A program made the position numbers and the translations under genes. The notes below the pieces were generated by a model. It did no database searches and was not told where the DNA came from. It saw only the letters and a program-made list of their open reading frames with translations. From the NCBI RefSeq assembly GCF_000372725.1, contig NW_005202427.1, forward strand, positions 1,114,342 through 1,178,341: DNA of 64,000 bases. The letters are read 5' to 3'. Shown one piece after another: positions 32,149 to 40,849 of this stretch. This DNA comes from Emiliania huxleyi CCMP1516. Lineage: Eukaryota; Haptophyta; Isochrysidales; Noelaerhabdaceae. Position 1 is the first letter of the stretch. The number at the start of each line of letters is the position of its first letter.

Positions 32149-34244
32149 ATGCGCGGCTTCGGCTCGCTCTTTGCACTGCAGCTCTTCACCAGGCTCCTCA
32201 CCTTCGCTCTGAACGCGCTGCTCGCGCGGCGGCTCGGGCCGGCGTGGTACGCTTTTGCGAATGTGCAGCTGCAGCTCGTGGGCGCCACCCTCCTCTTCCT
32301 GCCAAAGGAGGGCCTGCGCCGCGCCGCCCAGCGCATCTACCCGGGCGGGGACGGCGCGCCGCTCGCGAGTGGCATGAACGTGGCGTGGCTGTCGGCACCG
32401 GCGGCCGTCCTCGCCGCCCTGCTGATGGCCGCGACGGCGGCCGCGACCGGCGTGAGTGGCGAGTGGGACGAGCTGATGGGCGCCGCCGAGGCGCGGGCCG
32501 CGCTCGTCGTGGCCGGTGCAGCTGCGATTATTGAGGCGGCGAGCGAGCCCGGCTGGGTCTACGCGCAGGCCAATGAGCTGCTTCCGCAGCGCGCCCTGGC
32601 AGAGGCGGCGGCCCTCGTCGCAAAGGCGGCGGTGACGGCGGCGCTCGTGCTGTTGGCTCTCCGCTCGGCCGCCTCCGCCAGACCGGCGGACGAGGCAGCG
32701 CCGCCCGCAGGCGTGGGCCTCGCGTTCGCCCTCGGCCAGCTTGCATTTGGCGTCTGCTTTGGCGTCCTGCTGAGTGCGCTCGCGGCGCGGCGAGCGGCGG
32801 CGTCGAGCCTGTGGCCGCGGCGCGCCCATAGCGGCGGCGGCGACGGCAAGGGCGACGGCGGCGGGCCGCGCTGGCTGGCAGGCGGGGAGTGGGGGCTCGT
32901 CGCGCAGATGTGCGCGCAGGCGGTCCAAAAGTACGGCCTGACCGAGGGCGAGCGGCTGGTGCTCGTCGCAACCTCGCCGCTCACCTCGCAGGGCGTGTAC
33001 GGTCTGGTGAGCAGCCTCGGCTCGCTGCTCGCGCGGATGGCTGTGAACAACGTCTCTTCACACCTCTAGCTGTGAACAGGTGAGCAACCTCGGCTCGCTG
33101 CTCGCGCGGATGGCGCCGCAGCGGCTGGAGCGAGGCGGCCTCTCCTCGCCACGTCCACGACACGTCCACGACACGTCCCCCGCAGGTGCTGCAGCCCCTC
33201 GAGGAGGTGACCTTCGCCCGCTTCTCGCGGCTCGCCGCCGCCTCGGCCGCCTCGGCCGCGCCAGGCGGCGCCCCCGCCGGGGCGGACGAGGCGACGCTGC
33301 GCGAGCTGCAGCTGCTGTTGCGAGGTGCGGTCGCCGCGAGAGACGACGAGTTGACGCGCTACACCAGTCAGCAGCAGTCAGCAGCAGGCGCCTCCCGCTG
33401 CTGCAGGCACTAGCCTCTTCGGCCTGGTCCTCCTCTCCTTCGGGCCGCCGTGCTCGTGGCTCCTCCTTGCACAATATACCATTATAATGAGTACACTGTG
33501 ATGTGTTAGGCCGCCGTACTCGTGGCTCCTCCTCCGGCTGCTCTACGGGCCCGTCTGGGCCGCCTCCGAGGCCCCTCAGCTCCTCAGCCTCTACTGCGCC
33601 GCCGTCTGCGCGATGGCTCTCAACGGCCCAAGCCTCCCCTCCCTGCGGAGGGGCGCGAGATCTCGGGGCGCGAGTCTGTCTCCTCCGACCCTACCCCGCG
33701 TGCCTGCAGGTGTGAGCGAGGCATACGTCCAGGCGAGCGCTGAATTAAATTAAATGAAATGAAATGAAGTGAACATAATTAAATGAAGTACGTCCAGGCG
33801 AGCGCTCCGCCCCCCGAGCTGCGCCGCATCGCCGCCGCCACCACCGCCATCGCCTTCGTCTACGGCGGCGCGGCGCTCGCGGGCGTGCGGCTCTTGCGCA
33901 CCTCCGGCCTCGTGCTCGCGAACGTGCTCAACCTCGGGCTGCGCACCGCGCTCTCGTACCGCTACATTGGCCGCGCGGCGGCGGCTCGCGCCCCCGGCGC
34001 CCCCCTCCGGCTGGCGCCCGCGCCGGCAGTACTAGCCGCGTTCGCGCTGTCCGCCGCAGCGACCAACGCGACGGCTCTCTGGCTGGGCGCACCAGACAGC
34101 CTCTCGCCCTCCTCTCACGCGGCGCACGTGGTCGTTGGCGTTGCATGCCTCGGCGGTGTCGTCGCTGCCGTCGTCGCCGGCGAGCCAGAGCTGGCTGGTG
34201 CCCTCCTTGGCGCCGTGCGTCGACGCCACGGCAGAGAGGACTGA
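32149..34244 (+). CDS. RFT1: RFT1-type lipid-linked oligosaccharide translocation protein
   Basis: Seven exons read in one frame: 32149-33006, 33080-33112, 33186-33324, 33407-33443, 33510-33625, 33710-33732 and 33798-34244 (550 residues). The N-terminus FALQLFTRLLTFALNALLAR with LFLPKEGLRRAAQRIY, the central KYGLTEGERLVLVATSPLTS with QGVYGLVSNLGSLLARM, and the late LNGVSEAYVQ and VLANVLNLGLRTALSYRYIG match RFT1. RFT1 is a multi-spanning ER membrane protein needed for Man5GlcNAc2-PP-dolichol to reach the lumenal side in N-glycosylation. Four of the six introns have GC donors, and four carry a duplicated exon start. The distinctive motifs make the family assignment firm. Confidence 0.9.
33007..33114 (+). 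repeat. Tandem duplication forming RFT1 intron 1
   Basis: The 35 bp at 33007-33041 recur at 33080-33114 with one mismatch. The first copy starts the intron (CTG|GTGAGCAGCC) and the second starts the exon (ACAG|GTGAGCAACC). This 73-bp intron uses GT-AG, because the duplicated segment itself begins GTGAGC. The next intron (33113-33185) begins GCGCCGCAGCGGCTGGAG. That looks like a diverged copy of the following exon start GTGCTGCAGCCCCTCGAG. Confidence 0.85.
33444..33533 (+). repeat. Tandem duplication forming RFT1 intron 4
   Basis: The 24 bp at 33444-33467 recur at 33510-33533 with one mismatch (GCCGCCGTGCTCG versus GCCGCCGTACTCG). The 66-bp GC-AG intron 33444-33509 lies between the copies and has an AT-rich interior. 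Splicing reads SFGPPYSWLLLRLL, as expected for RFT1. Only the second copy keeps the Tyr codon; the intronic copy has TGC. Confidence 0.85.
33724..33806 (+). repeat. Tandem duplication forming RFT1 intron 6
   Basis: The 18-bp TACGTCCAGGCGAGCGCT at 33724 recurs at 33789. Splicing between the two CCAG|GCGAGC positions removes 33733-33797 (65 bp, GC-AG). The interior is an AAATGAAATGAAATG-like AT-rich run, unlike the GC-rich exons. Confidence 0.85.
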
Positions 34245-34776
34245 CAGCAGGCGGCCGCTCCCCTCTCCCCTCCCCGCCCCGCACCCACCACTCTCCTCGT
34301 CGCCTCCTCTCTCCTCCCCTCTCCCTCCGCCCCTCTCGCCCTCGCCCACGCTGCTCAGCCCCCTCCTTCCCGCCCTCCTCCTGCAGATCTCGCCACTCCC
34401 CCCCCACCGTCGCCGTCGCAGTCACCGCCTCTCCCTCTGTGCCCCGCAGGCCGCTGCACGGCGCTCGCCATCGGAGCGACGCCGTGACGAGCGCTCTCGC
34501 CGCTAGGGCCGACGGACCCCGCTCTGGCTCCTTCGCCCCGCCGGCGAGGCTCGCGGCGGCGCTGCTAGTGAGCCGCCGCTCGGCGCGGTCGCCGCTCCGG
34601 CGCAGAGAGCCGGGCGTGGTCTCCGGAGCCCGGGGGTCGCTTGGGGGGGCGAGGAGGGCGGAGGGGAGAAAAAAAGGGGTCCGTCCACCCCGGTTCCGGA
34701 GCCCGGGAGGCACTTCAGAGATTGTGTCGATCGTTTCCGTTTGGAGAGGAGGTTTTATGCTCGAAATCGGATCGCT
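34245..34776. other. RFT1 downstream spacer
   Basis: Pyrimidine-rich (CCTCTCC runs) and without a supported gene. The transposon begins at its right edge. Confidence 0.4.
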
Positions 34777-34809
34777 GGGCCGAGCGTTTTTGATCTCTCG
34801 GTAAGTGGG
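34777..34809 (+). repeat. Left terminal inverted repeat
   Basis: Identical over 33 bp to the reverse complement of 38252-38284. It contains GATCTCTCGGTAAGTGGG. Confidence 0.85.
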
Positions 34810-34980
34810 CGCCCGCCCGCCGCCTCTGAGGGGGTTCGGGCCCCCTAGACTGAAAACAAAAACAAGCTCGAAAACAGCCAAAATCAGCCTGCGAGAGAGG
34901 CACTGCGCGCCGCTGACCTCAATGTGGGGCCAAGCTGCAGAACATGTGCGAACCAGTGCCTATGACGCTCAAGGAGTAGG

Positions 34981-35185
34981 CGCGGAGCGCCGCGCGCGGA
35001 GCGCGCCCCGAAGAAAATTTTGAGGGTTGTGGAGGGCTAGATGCGATTTCTATTAAGAGTTTGACTCACACGCTAGGAACCAATCGGCCCACCCACAGGC
35101 CCAATCTCGAGTGGCGGCGCTCCGCGCCTACCCTTGCAGCGGCGCGCTCCGCGCGTGTTCTGCAGCGGCGCGCTCCGCGCGTGTC
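34981..35185. repeat. Left subterminal GCGCTCCGCGC palindromes
   Basis: Several palindromic blocks of the type GCGGCGCGCTCCGCGCGTGT. Related blocks lie inside the right end of the element (37789-37945). Confidence 0.65.
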
Positions 35186-35193
35186 TCTGGGCG

Positions 35194-35610
35194 CTACATG
35201 CCCATCCTGAGCAGATCTAAGATGTCGCCGGCATCGACAAAGCCGCCTGGGAGCTGTGCCGCAGCCGCGCGCACGTCGCTCTCCTGCTTGATCGTCAGAC
35301 TGTGCTCTTGCATCCGCTCGAGCTGCTCCGCTGTCAGGAGAAGTGGTTTGCGGCACCTGCTTCCGGTGCACAACGTGACGACTGTCTTCTCGTCATTCGG
35401 CCGCACCCATGTGGCTCTCGCTTCGGCGAGCTTCTGCTTCGTCCAGTGCTTGTTGTGTGACATGCTGCGCCACTTGCCGGTAACGTCAGTGCCAGGGCCG
35501 TCGCCAGCCATGAGGTCGCCGCCGCAATCGCTGCAGTTGTACTTGATGAACTTTGCCTTCGATGTCGGCGACATGCCACCAGTGGCTGCGTCGAGCACCG
35601 CCTGCTTCAT
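35194..35610 (-). CDS. Small Cys-motif protein of the transposon
   Basis: 138 residues starting MKQAVLDAATGGMSPTSKAK. Two cysteine pairs (NCSDCGGD and CTGSRCRKP) suggest a zinc-ribbon-like fold. The C-terminus is helical (LTAEQLERMQEHSLTIKQES). It lies between the left subterminal repeats and the transposase-like gene and is transcribed away from it. It may be an accessory DNA-binding protein of the element. No family was recognised. Confidence 0.55.
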   Translation of the reverse strand: MKQAVLDAATGGMSPTSKAKFIKYNCSDCGGDLMAGDGPGTDVTGKWRSMSHNKHWTKQKLAEARATWVRPNDEKTVVTLCTGSRCRKPLLLTAEQLERMQEHSLTIKQESDVRAAAAQLPGGFVDAGDILDLLRMGM

Positions 35611-35854
35611 GGCGGCCGGGGTCGTCTGGATGGAGCGACCATCGTGGCCTAGAAGGAGGCGGCAACGCGCACAGAAAAAGATTTCTTCCTCTCCCGGTAT
35701 CCTTCTCGCGAACGAACGAAAGGAACATTTTATGGTAAAAAACGAGGTACGAACGTTTCCGATTTGATTAGAGAAGTGCTCGCGACAGCGCGAATGGCGT
35801 CGCCGGGCGACTTGGCGAACGCATGTGGCGCACCCTTCTCCTTCCTGGTGATTG

Positions 35855-37678
35855 ATGGCCGCTCAGCGAGAGGTGTTTCCTCAGTATCATCACAACGTGG
35901 ACGCGCTCAAATCCGTTCTCGGCATCCAAGGCGACGACGACCCTCCCAAAGAGGTACTCGATTTGTTCAAGGAGAAGCTGTACAATGTCGAGTCGACGAT
36001 GAATACGATCTTCGAGTCAGGTGGTCTCCAGGATTGGCTCCAGACTCGCGCCCGCCTGCCTCCGCCCGACTCGCCGCCCGGCCGCTCTCAGAGTGCTCCA
36101 CCTTCCTCGAAGCGGCAGAGGCCAGACGGCTCATCCCAGATTGAGCTCAACCCTTTCGAGCGTGCAGCGCTCGGAGAGGCCGAGTCTGTGGCCAGTGGAG
36201 CCGTTACTGCTACGGTGGACGCGATTGTGGAGGGACTGAAATCGGTCCTCGTTGACCTTCCAAAGCAGGTCGCGACTGCGACGGCCGCCGCTGTTCGCGC
36301 ATTTGATCTCTCCGAAGAGGAAAAGGCCGCCGCCGCCGCAACACGCCAAAGTGCTGCACCCTTTGCAAAGATTGACGCATGCAAGAACTGCTTTGACATT
36401 GGCCAGCTTGAGGGATTCCGATTTGATCAGCAGCATGGCGACATCATTTGCAACTGCTGTTTCAAGTATGCCAGCTCCAGCTATGTGCCGCTGGCTCTGA
36501 AGGCTCGGACCGCGAGAAGCGTCGGCGTCATTGAAGGCATCAGGAACAGATCCACTCTCGGGCCCGCGCGTGCCTTCTTTTCTGTTAAGGCTGGAGTCAA
36601 ACAGCATGTGCAGACCCAGATTCATCAGTGGTGCTCCCACCACGAGGTTGTCGAGTCGCAGTATGCTAGTGAGCGCCGTCGGGCTGGCATCATCATCAGT
36701 AAGCTGATCCTACAGGCGCCGGCACCGCTCACTGCCCACCATCCTCACTGCATGCACACACACGAACGCACACATGCACACACACGCACACACACACATA
36801 CACACACACACGCGCTCGCCCCTCCGCCTCTGTCGCGCTGCAGGGCGTCAAATGCCACGACTCCGATCTGTCCTTTGAGGGCCGCGTCACCATGCTGCAG
36901 ACCATTGGTGTCGATGTTGGGACAAAAAACCACTCTCGCTGGTTTGTCCCTCACCTTCGCTCATCCTTCCACGCCGTCACCTGCGCCGGCCTTGAGCTAG
37001 TGCTCACCAAGGTGATGCCAGCCATAGACCGCCCGCCTCCCTCGCCGCCCCGCCCCCTGCCGCTGCCGCCGATTCCCTCGGCCAGTTTGACGATGACAAC
37101 TACGACCCGGGGCAGACGTATGATGTCCCCCCCGCCGCTGCCAGCCCTGCTGCTGGCCCCGCTGCTCCCAGCCCTGCTACCGACAGCGGCGGCGGTGGCG
37201 CTGATCCAGGAGCTGTCGATGACATGCCGGCATTTAGTGTTGTCTGGAGAGAATTCGTCATGCTGTCTAAGCTGCTCACCGAGTGGGCACCTCGGCCAGG
37301 CTTTCAATCCTGGAACCGCGCGACCAGCAGCACCGTCATCATGAAAACTGTATTCACCGACGCCCGCTTCTACTCTTGCTGCAAAAACTACCTCTACCTC
37401 TGGGCGCACATGGCTACAAAGTCAATGTGTGAGGCTGTTGTGGAGGGCATGGGCGGTGTGTGGGACCGCTGCGACCGCCAGGGCAACTGGGTCACTGCAA
37501 CTGAGGAGGCTGTGATCGCGTGGAACGCGCCCCCACGCCCGTCGCCGTGCCCTTCATCAACCGTGCGCTCGAGAACTGGGGCGGGCTCAACTGGGAAGAC
37601 CGCTTTCACCACAACGACAGGTCACGTGCACAGAGGGGCGGCATTGGAGCTTCGCTGCACAGCGGGGTCTGGTCATGA
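35855..37678 (+). pseudogene. Transposase-like gene with a frameshift
   Basis: Exons 35855-36715, 36844-37011 and 37086-onward join in one frame. Introns are 128 bp (GC-AG, containing a CA microsatellite) and 74 bp. Features are a helical N-terminus, a Cys-rich segment (CKNCFDIGQLEGFRFDQQHG then CNCCFKY), SHHEVVESQYASERRR, NHSRWFVPHLRSSFH, and TVFTDARFYSCCKNYLYLW with MCEAVVEGMGGVWDRC. The spacing of the latter resembles hAT-related and C17orf113-like proteins, but I cannot name the superfamily. Near 37530 the protein-like frame changes at a run of five C, continuing as FINRALENWGGLNWEDRFHH to a stop at 37678. A one-base loss would explain this. The gene is probably inactive. Confidence 0.58.
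36757..36816. repeat. CA microsatellite inside an intron
   Basis: An imperfect ACACACGCACACA tract lies within the first intron of the transposase-like gene. Confidence 0.8.
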
Positions 37679-37788
37679 CGCGGAAGAAGGCAGAGACACA
37701 GCGTCTGCCAGCCGAGTGCTACGACGTCAGGCCGAAGCCGCGTGGCCACAACTGACTGCAACAGACTGTCTTCATGTGTCTAGACTCT

Positions 37789-37945
37789 ACCGCGGTGCGC
37801 TCCGCGCACATAGGTGCCAGCGCGCTCCGCGCGGTATCTAGCCAGCGCGCTCCGCGCGTGTGTGTCTAGCTAGCGCGCTCCGCGCGTGCGGTGTCCAGCT
37901 AGCGCGCTCCGCGCGTGTCCGGGTAGAGCACCGGCGCGCTCCGCG
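37789..37945. repeat. Right subterminal CGCGCTCCGCGCG palindromes
   Basis: About six blocks, AGCGCGCTCCGCGCGTG and variants, are separated by 10-20 bp spacers with CTAGC. They mirror the blocks near the left end of the transposon. Confidence 0.75.
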
Positions 37946-38251
37946 CGCATGAGAATCCAGTGCTTATGCTCATAAGCACTAAAAGCTCGTTTCTGCAGCT
38001 TGGATGTGGGGATGTGTGCCGTCACCAATACTGATCTAAATACTAAAACCTGGAAACCCTTGTTCAAAGCCGACCCTAAGCGCCATCCTTCCTGCTCTCA
38101 CCTGATGCTGCTTCCCCGCGCCGCCTCCTTGGCCCCCCTGGGCGTATTTTCTACTCCCAGTGGGGGGCCTGGGCCCCCGGGCCCCCTCTTGTTTTCTGTT
38201 TTCTGTTTTTCAACACGCCCGCCCGCCCGCCACCCCGAGGCGGCTCGGCCC

Positions 38252-38284
38252 CCCACTTACCGAGAGATCAAAAACGCTCGGCCC
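38252..38284 (-). repeat. Right terminal inverted repeat
   Basis: Exact reverse complement of 34777-34809. Outside it the sequence (TGTGAATGTT) does not match the left flank. Confidence 0.85.
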
Positions 38285-38470
38285 TGTGAATGTTTGCGTG
38301 CGTCCCGTTCACAGATCACACTATCTTAATCACTAATCGATCTTGACATGACGGCCTCTGCGCGCTCAGCGGCTGCCCGACTCCACGCAACTGTGACTTG
38401 ACGCCTCTGCGCGCTACGAGCGGCTGCCCGACTCCACGCAGCAGGACCTCTGCCGCTCCTCTACCCCTTG
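38285..38470. repeat. Spacer with a tandem duplication of about 55 bp
   Basis: GCGGCTGCCCGACTCCACGC occurs twice (near 38370 and 38425), each preceded by CCTCTGCGCGCT. There is no coding signal. The start of the next gene lies just downstream. Confidence 0.5.
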
Positions 38471-40654
38471 ATGAGCGCTCCGCCCCTAGCGGCACCGAAG
38501 CCCAACACCCTTCACTGCCCAACGGCGTACAGCGGGAGCGCGAATGCTCCCCAGCTCCTGGGGCCAAACCGCTCGGCGCGTGCAGCGTGGTTTGCTGAGC
38601 TGCACGCGTGCCGCAAGTCGGAACTGAGCGGCTACGGTGGGGGAGTTTATGACCACCCACGCCTGCGGTGGTCGCAGCACGCGTTCGCAATCCCCATGGT
38701 TCAAGGGTACGAGCGCACGCTGTACAATGAAACCTTGGGTCGGTGGACCGTTGACAAATACCTGTCGGATGTAGGGGCACGCTACGGCGGTGTGGATGCG
38801 ATCCTGCTTTGGCCCACCTACACTAACTTGGGGCTCGATGATAGAAATCAGCTGGACCTGTACCGTGCGCTTCCAGGTGGCATCTCGGCAGTGCGCAATG
38901 TGAGCGACCAACTTCGGCAGCGCGGCGTGCATGTGCTCTGGTCTTACAACCCGTGGGACACAGGCACGCGGCGAGAGGTAGCAGCAAACGGCAGCACTCC
39001 TGACGATGCCACTGTATTCGCGTCCGTCCTCAAGGCTGGCGGCGCGGACGGGATAAATGGTGATACCATGAGCCACGTGCCGAAGGAGTGGTGGATCGAC
39101 AGCCTAGCGGTCGGCAGCGAGGACACGTATCAACCCGAGGGCGGCGGGACGATCGCGTCGATGGACTGGGAGACGATGTCGGTCTGCCACTGCAAGTTCG
39201 ACAAGGGAGCAGCGCAGGGGCCTACGGCGCAGACGGTCGATCATTACAAGTGGCTCGAGCCGCGGCGCATGACGAGCGTGCGCGACCGGTGGTCGCACTC
39301 GCACGTGGACGCGCTGCACTTCTCCTTCTTCAACGGTGTTGGCTTCGAGACAACAGAGTCCAACTGGGGCTCGTGGAATGGCATCACGCCGCGCGACGGC
39401 GAGGCGATCCGCCGAATCTTCACCATCCTGCGCTTCTTCGCGAAAGCGGGCCTCGTTGGTGCGAGCGGATGGGAGCCGCACGACCCTGGCGTGCTCGTCG
39501 ATGGAGTCTTCGGCAGCCGCTTCCCGCTTCCGGCGCAGAATGAGACGCTGTACACGATGGTCAACCGCGCCGGCACCAGCCACAGCTCGAGGCCGCAGCT
39601 CGTCCTCCGCGCGGCAGAACGGGCCGCCCCGGCGTACGACTGCTGGCGCGGCGAGAGGCTCGCCGTCTCTCCCACGGACGGCTCAGTCAGCTTTGCGCTC
39701 GAGGCCTCAGGCTTCGGCTGCGTGCTCTCGTCGCACAACTCGACCGCTGGCGGCAGGCCACTCGCCGAGTTCCTCGCCACGATGCGCCGGCTGAGTGCCG
39801 CTGGCCCGCTCTCCGCGTTCAGCAGCGAGTGGACCTTTCTCAAGCAGACCATGGTGCCACACCCGCCCTCGCCGCCGACCGCGTCTGCTCCACCGGGCAT
39901 GGTTCCCATCCCGGCAGCCAACTATTCATTCCACGTCGCCGGCGTCGAGGACCAGGGTGGACCGACGGGCCCCGACGTTCAATACCCCTGGGAGTCTCAC
40001 CCTCAGCGCATTCACTCGGCCTTGCTGCAGGTCGCTGCATTTTTCATGGACAAGCATCCCGTGACCGCTGCTGAGTATGGAGCATATCTGAACGCCACCG
40101 GGTACGTGCCATGCGATCCGCACAACTTTTTGAGTAGCTGGAACGGGTCGAGGCCAGAGCCCCCTCCCGCGTTGGCGCGGACGCCAGTCGTACACGTCTC
40201 GCTCCAGGAAGCTCGGCAGTACTGCGCGTGGGCTGGCAAGCGATTACCGCGTGAATGGGAGTGGCAGTACGCGGCGCAGGGCCTCGACAACCGCACCTTC
40301 CCTTGGGGTAACCACAGCTGCGGCCACTGCACACCCGAGCCGCACGTAGGACAGCGAGCGCCCGTCCCGCCGGCGGTGGGCTCGCGCTCGCCTGAGGGCG
40401 ACTCGCCGTTCGGCGTCGCCGACCTGGTTTCAACGGTCTGGCAGTACACGAGCGAATTCATGGACGCGCACTCGCGCGGCGTCATACTGCGTGGGGGCTC
40501 CCTCTACCAGGCAGGCGTGGCCGGCGTGAAGGGTTCGCATTGGTACTTCCCAACTGTCATGGGGCTGTTCCAGCACAACAAGTACATGCTGATGAGCGCT
40601 TCCTACGAGCGCGCCGCGACCCTTGGCTTCAGATGCGTCAAGGACTCGGCCTGA
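38471..40654 (+). CDS. Glycosidase-like protein fused to a C-terminal FGE/SUMF1-fold domain
   Basis: A single exon of 727 residues. The N-terminal 400 residues look like a barrel glycosidase or related fold (YGGVDAILLWPTYTNLGLDD, GVHVLWSYNPWDTG, ADGINGDTM, and a tryptophan-rich TTESNWGSWNG). The C-terminal 230 residues match the FGE-sulfatase fold: MVPIPAANYSFHVAGVEDQG, FMDKHPVTAAEYGAYLNATG, WAGKRLPREWEWQYAAQG, a GVADLVSTVWQYTSEF segment and the closing LGFRCVKD. The paired active-site cysteines of formylglycine-generating enzyme are missing: GGSLYQAGVAG stands in their place. Conversion of sulfatase cysteines is therefore unlikely. There is no clear signal peptide, so a 5' exon may be missing. 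The lack of introns sets it apart from its neighbours and could reflect transfer from bacteria. Confidence 0.75.
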   Translation: MSAPPLAAPKPNTLHCPTAYSGSANAPQLLGPNRSARAAWFAELHACRKSELSGYGGGVYDHPRLRWSQHAFAIPMVQGYERTLYNETLGRWTVDKYLSDVGARYGGVDAILLWPTYTNLGLDDRNQLDLYRALPGGISAVRNVSDQLRQRGVHVLWSYNPWDTGTRREVAANGSTPDDATVFASVLKAGGADGINGDTMSHVPKEWWIDSLAVGSEDTYQPEGGGTIASMDWETMSVCHCKFDKGAAQGPTAQTVDHYKWLEPRRMTSVRDRWSHSHVDALHFSFFNGVGFETTESNWGSWNGITPRDGEAIRRIFTILRFFAKAGLVGASGWEPHDPGVLVDGVFGSRFPLPAQNETLYTMVNRAGTSHSSRPQLVLRAAERAAPAYDCWRGERLAVSPTDGSVSFALEASGFGCVLSSHNSTAGGRPLAEFLATMRRLSAAGPLSAFSSEWTFLKQTMVPHPPSPPTASAPPGMVPIPAANYSFHVAGVEDQGGPTGPDVQYPWESHPQRIHSALLQVAAFFMDKHPVTAAEYGAYLNATGYVPCDPHNFLSSWNGSRPEPPPALARTPVVHVSLQEARQYCAWAGKRLPREWEWQYAAQGLDNRTFPWGNHSCGHCTPEPHVGQRAPVPPAVGSRSPEGDSPFGVADLVSTVWQYTSEFMDAHSRGVILRGGSLYQAGVAGVKGSHWYFPTVMGLFQHNKYMLMSASYERAATLGFRCVKDSA

Positions 40655-40725
40655 GAATCGGGATGTGAGCGTGCGCCGCGCGGTGAAACGCACATGGCAG
40701 TCGAAATAAATAATCAAAAAGTACC

Positions 40726-40776
40726 ACACCAATCCTCGCTACCCAACGCGGCCAAAGGATATCCACCTCGAGAACC
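40726..40776. repeat. 51-bp dispersed repeat, copy 2
   Basis: A direct copy of 21044-21094, located just upstream of the PUS1 start. Confidence 0.6.
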
Positions 40777-40849
40777 ACAAAAAAGAAATTCGAACGCGCC
40801 GTCGAGTGCGGTGGCTGCCTGCAGCAGCAACGCCGCCACCGAGACGACA

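Larger units (their letters stand above)
34777..38284. mobile_element. DNA transposon with 33-bp perfect terminal inverted repeats
   Basis: 34777-34809 and 38252-38284 are exact inverted copies beginning GGGCCGAGCG. Inside lie two divergently arranged genes: a small Cys-containing protein on the minus strand and a transposase-like protein on the plus strand. Palindromic CGCGCTCCGCGCG blocks cluster near both ends, which resembles subterminal repeats of hAT-like or Zisupton-like elements. No target-site duplication is visible in the flanks, so the ends may have decayed or may lie slightly further out. The class is inferred from structure. Confidence 0.72.
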
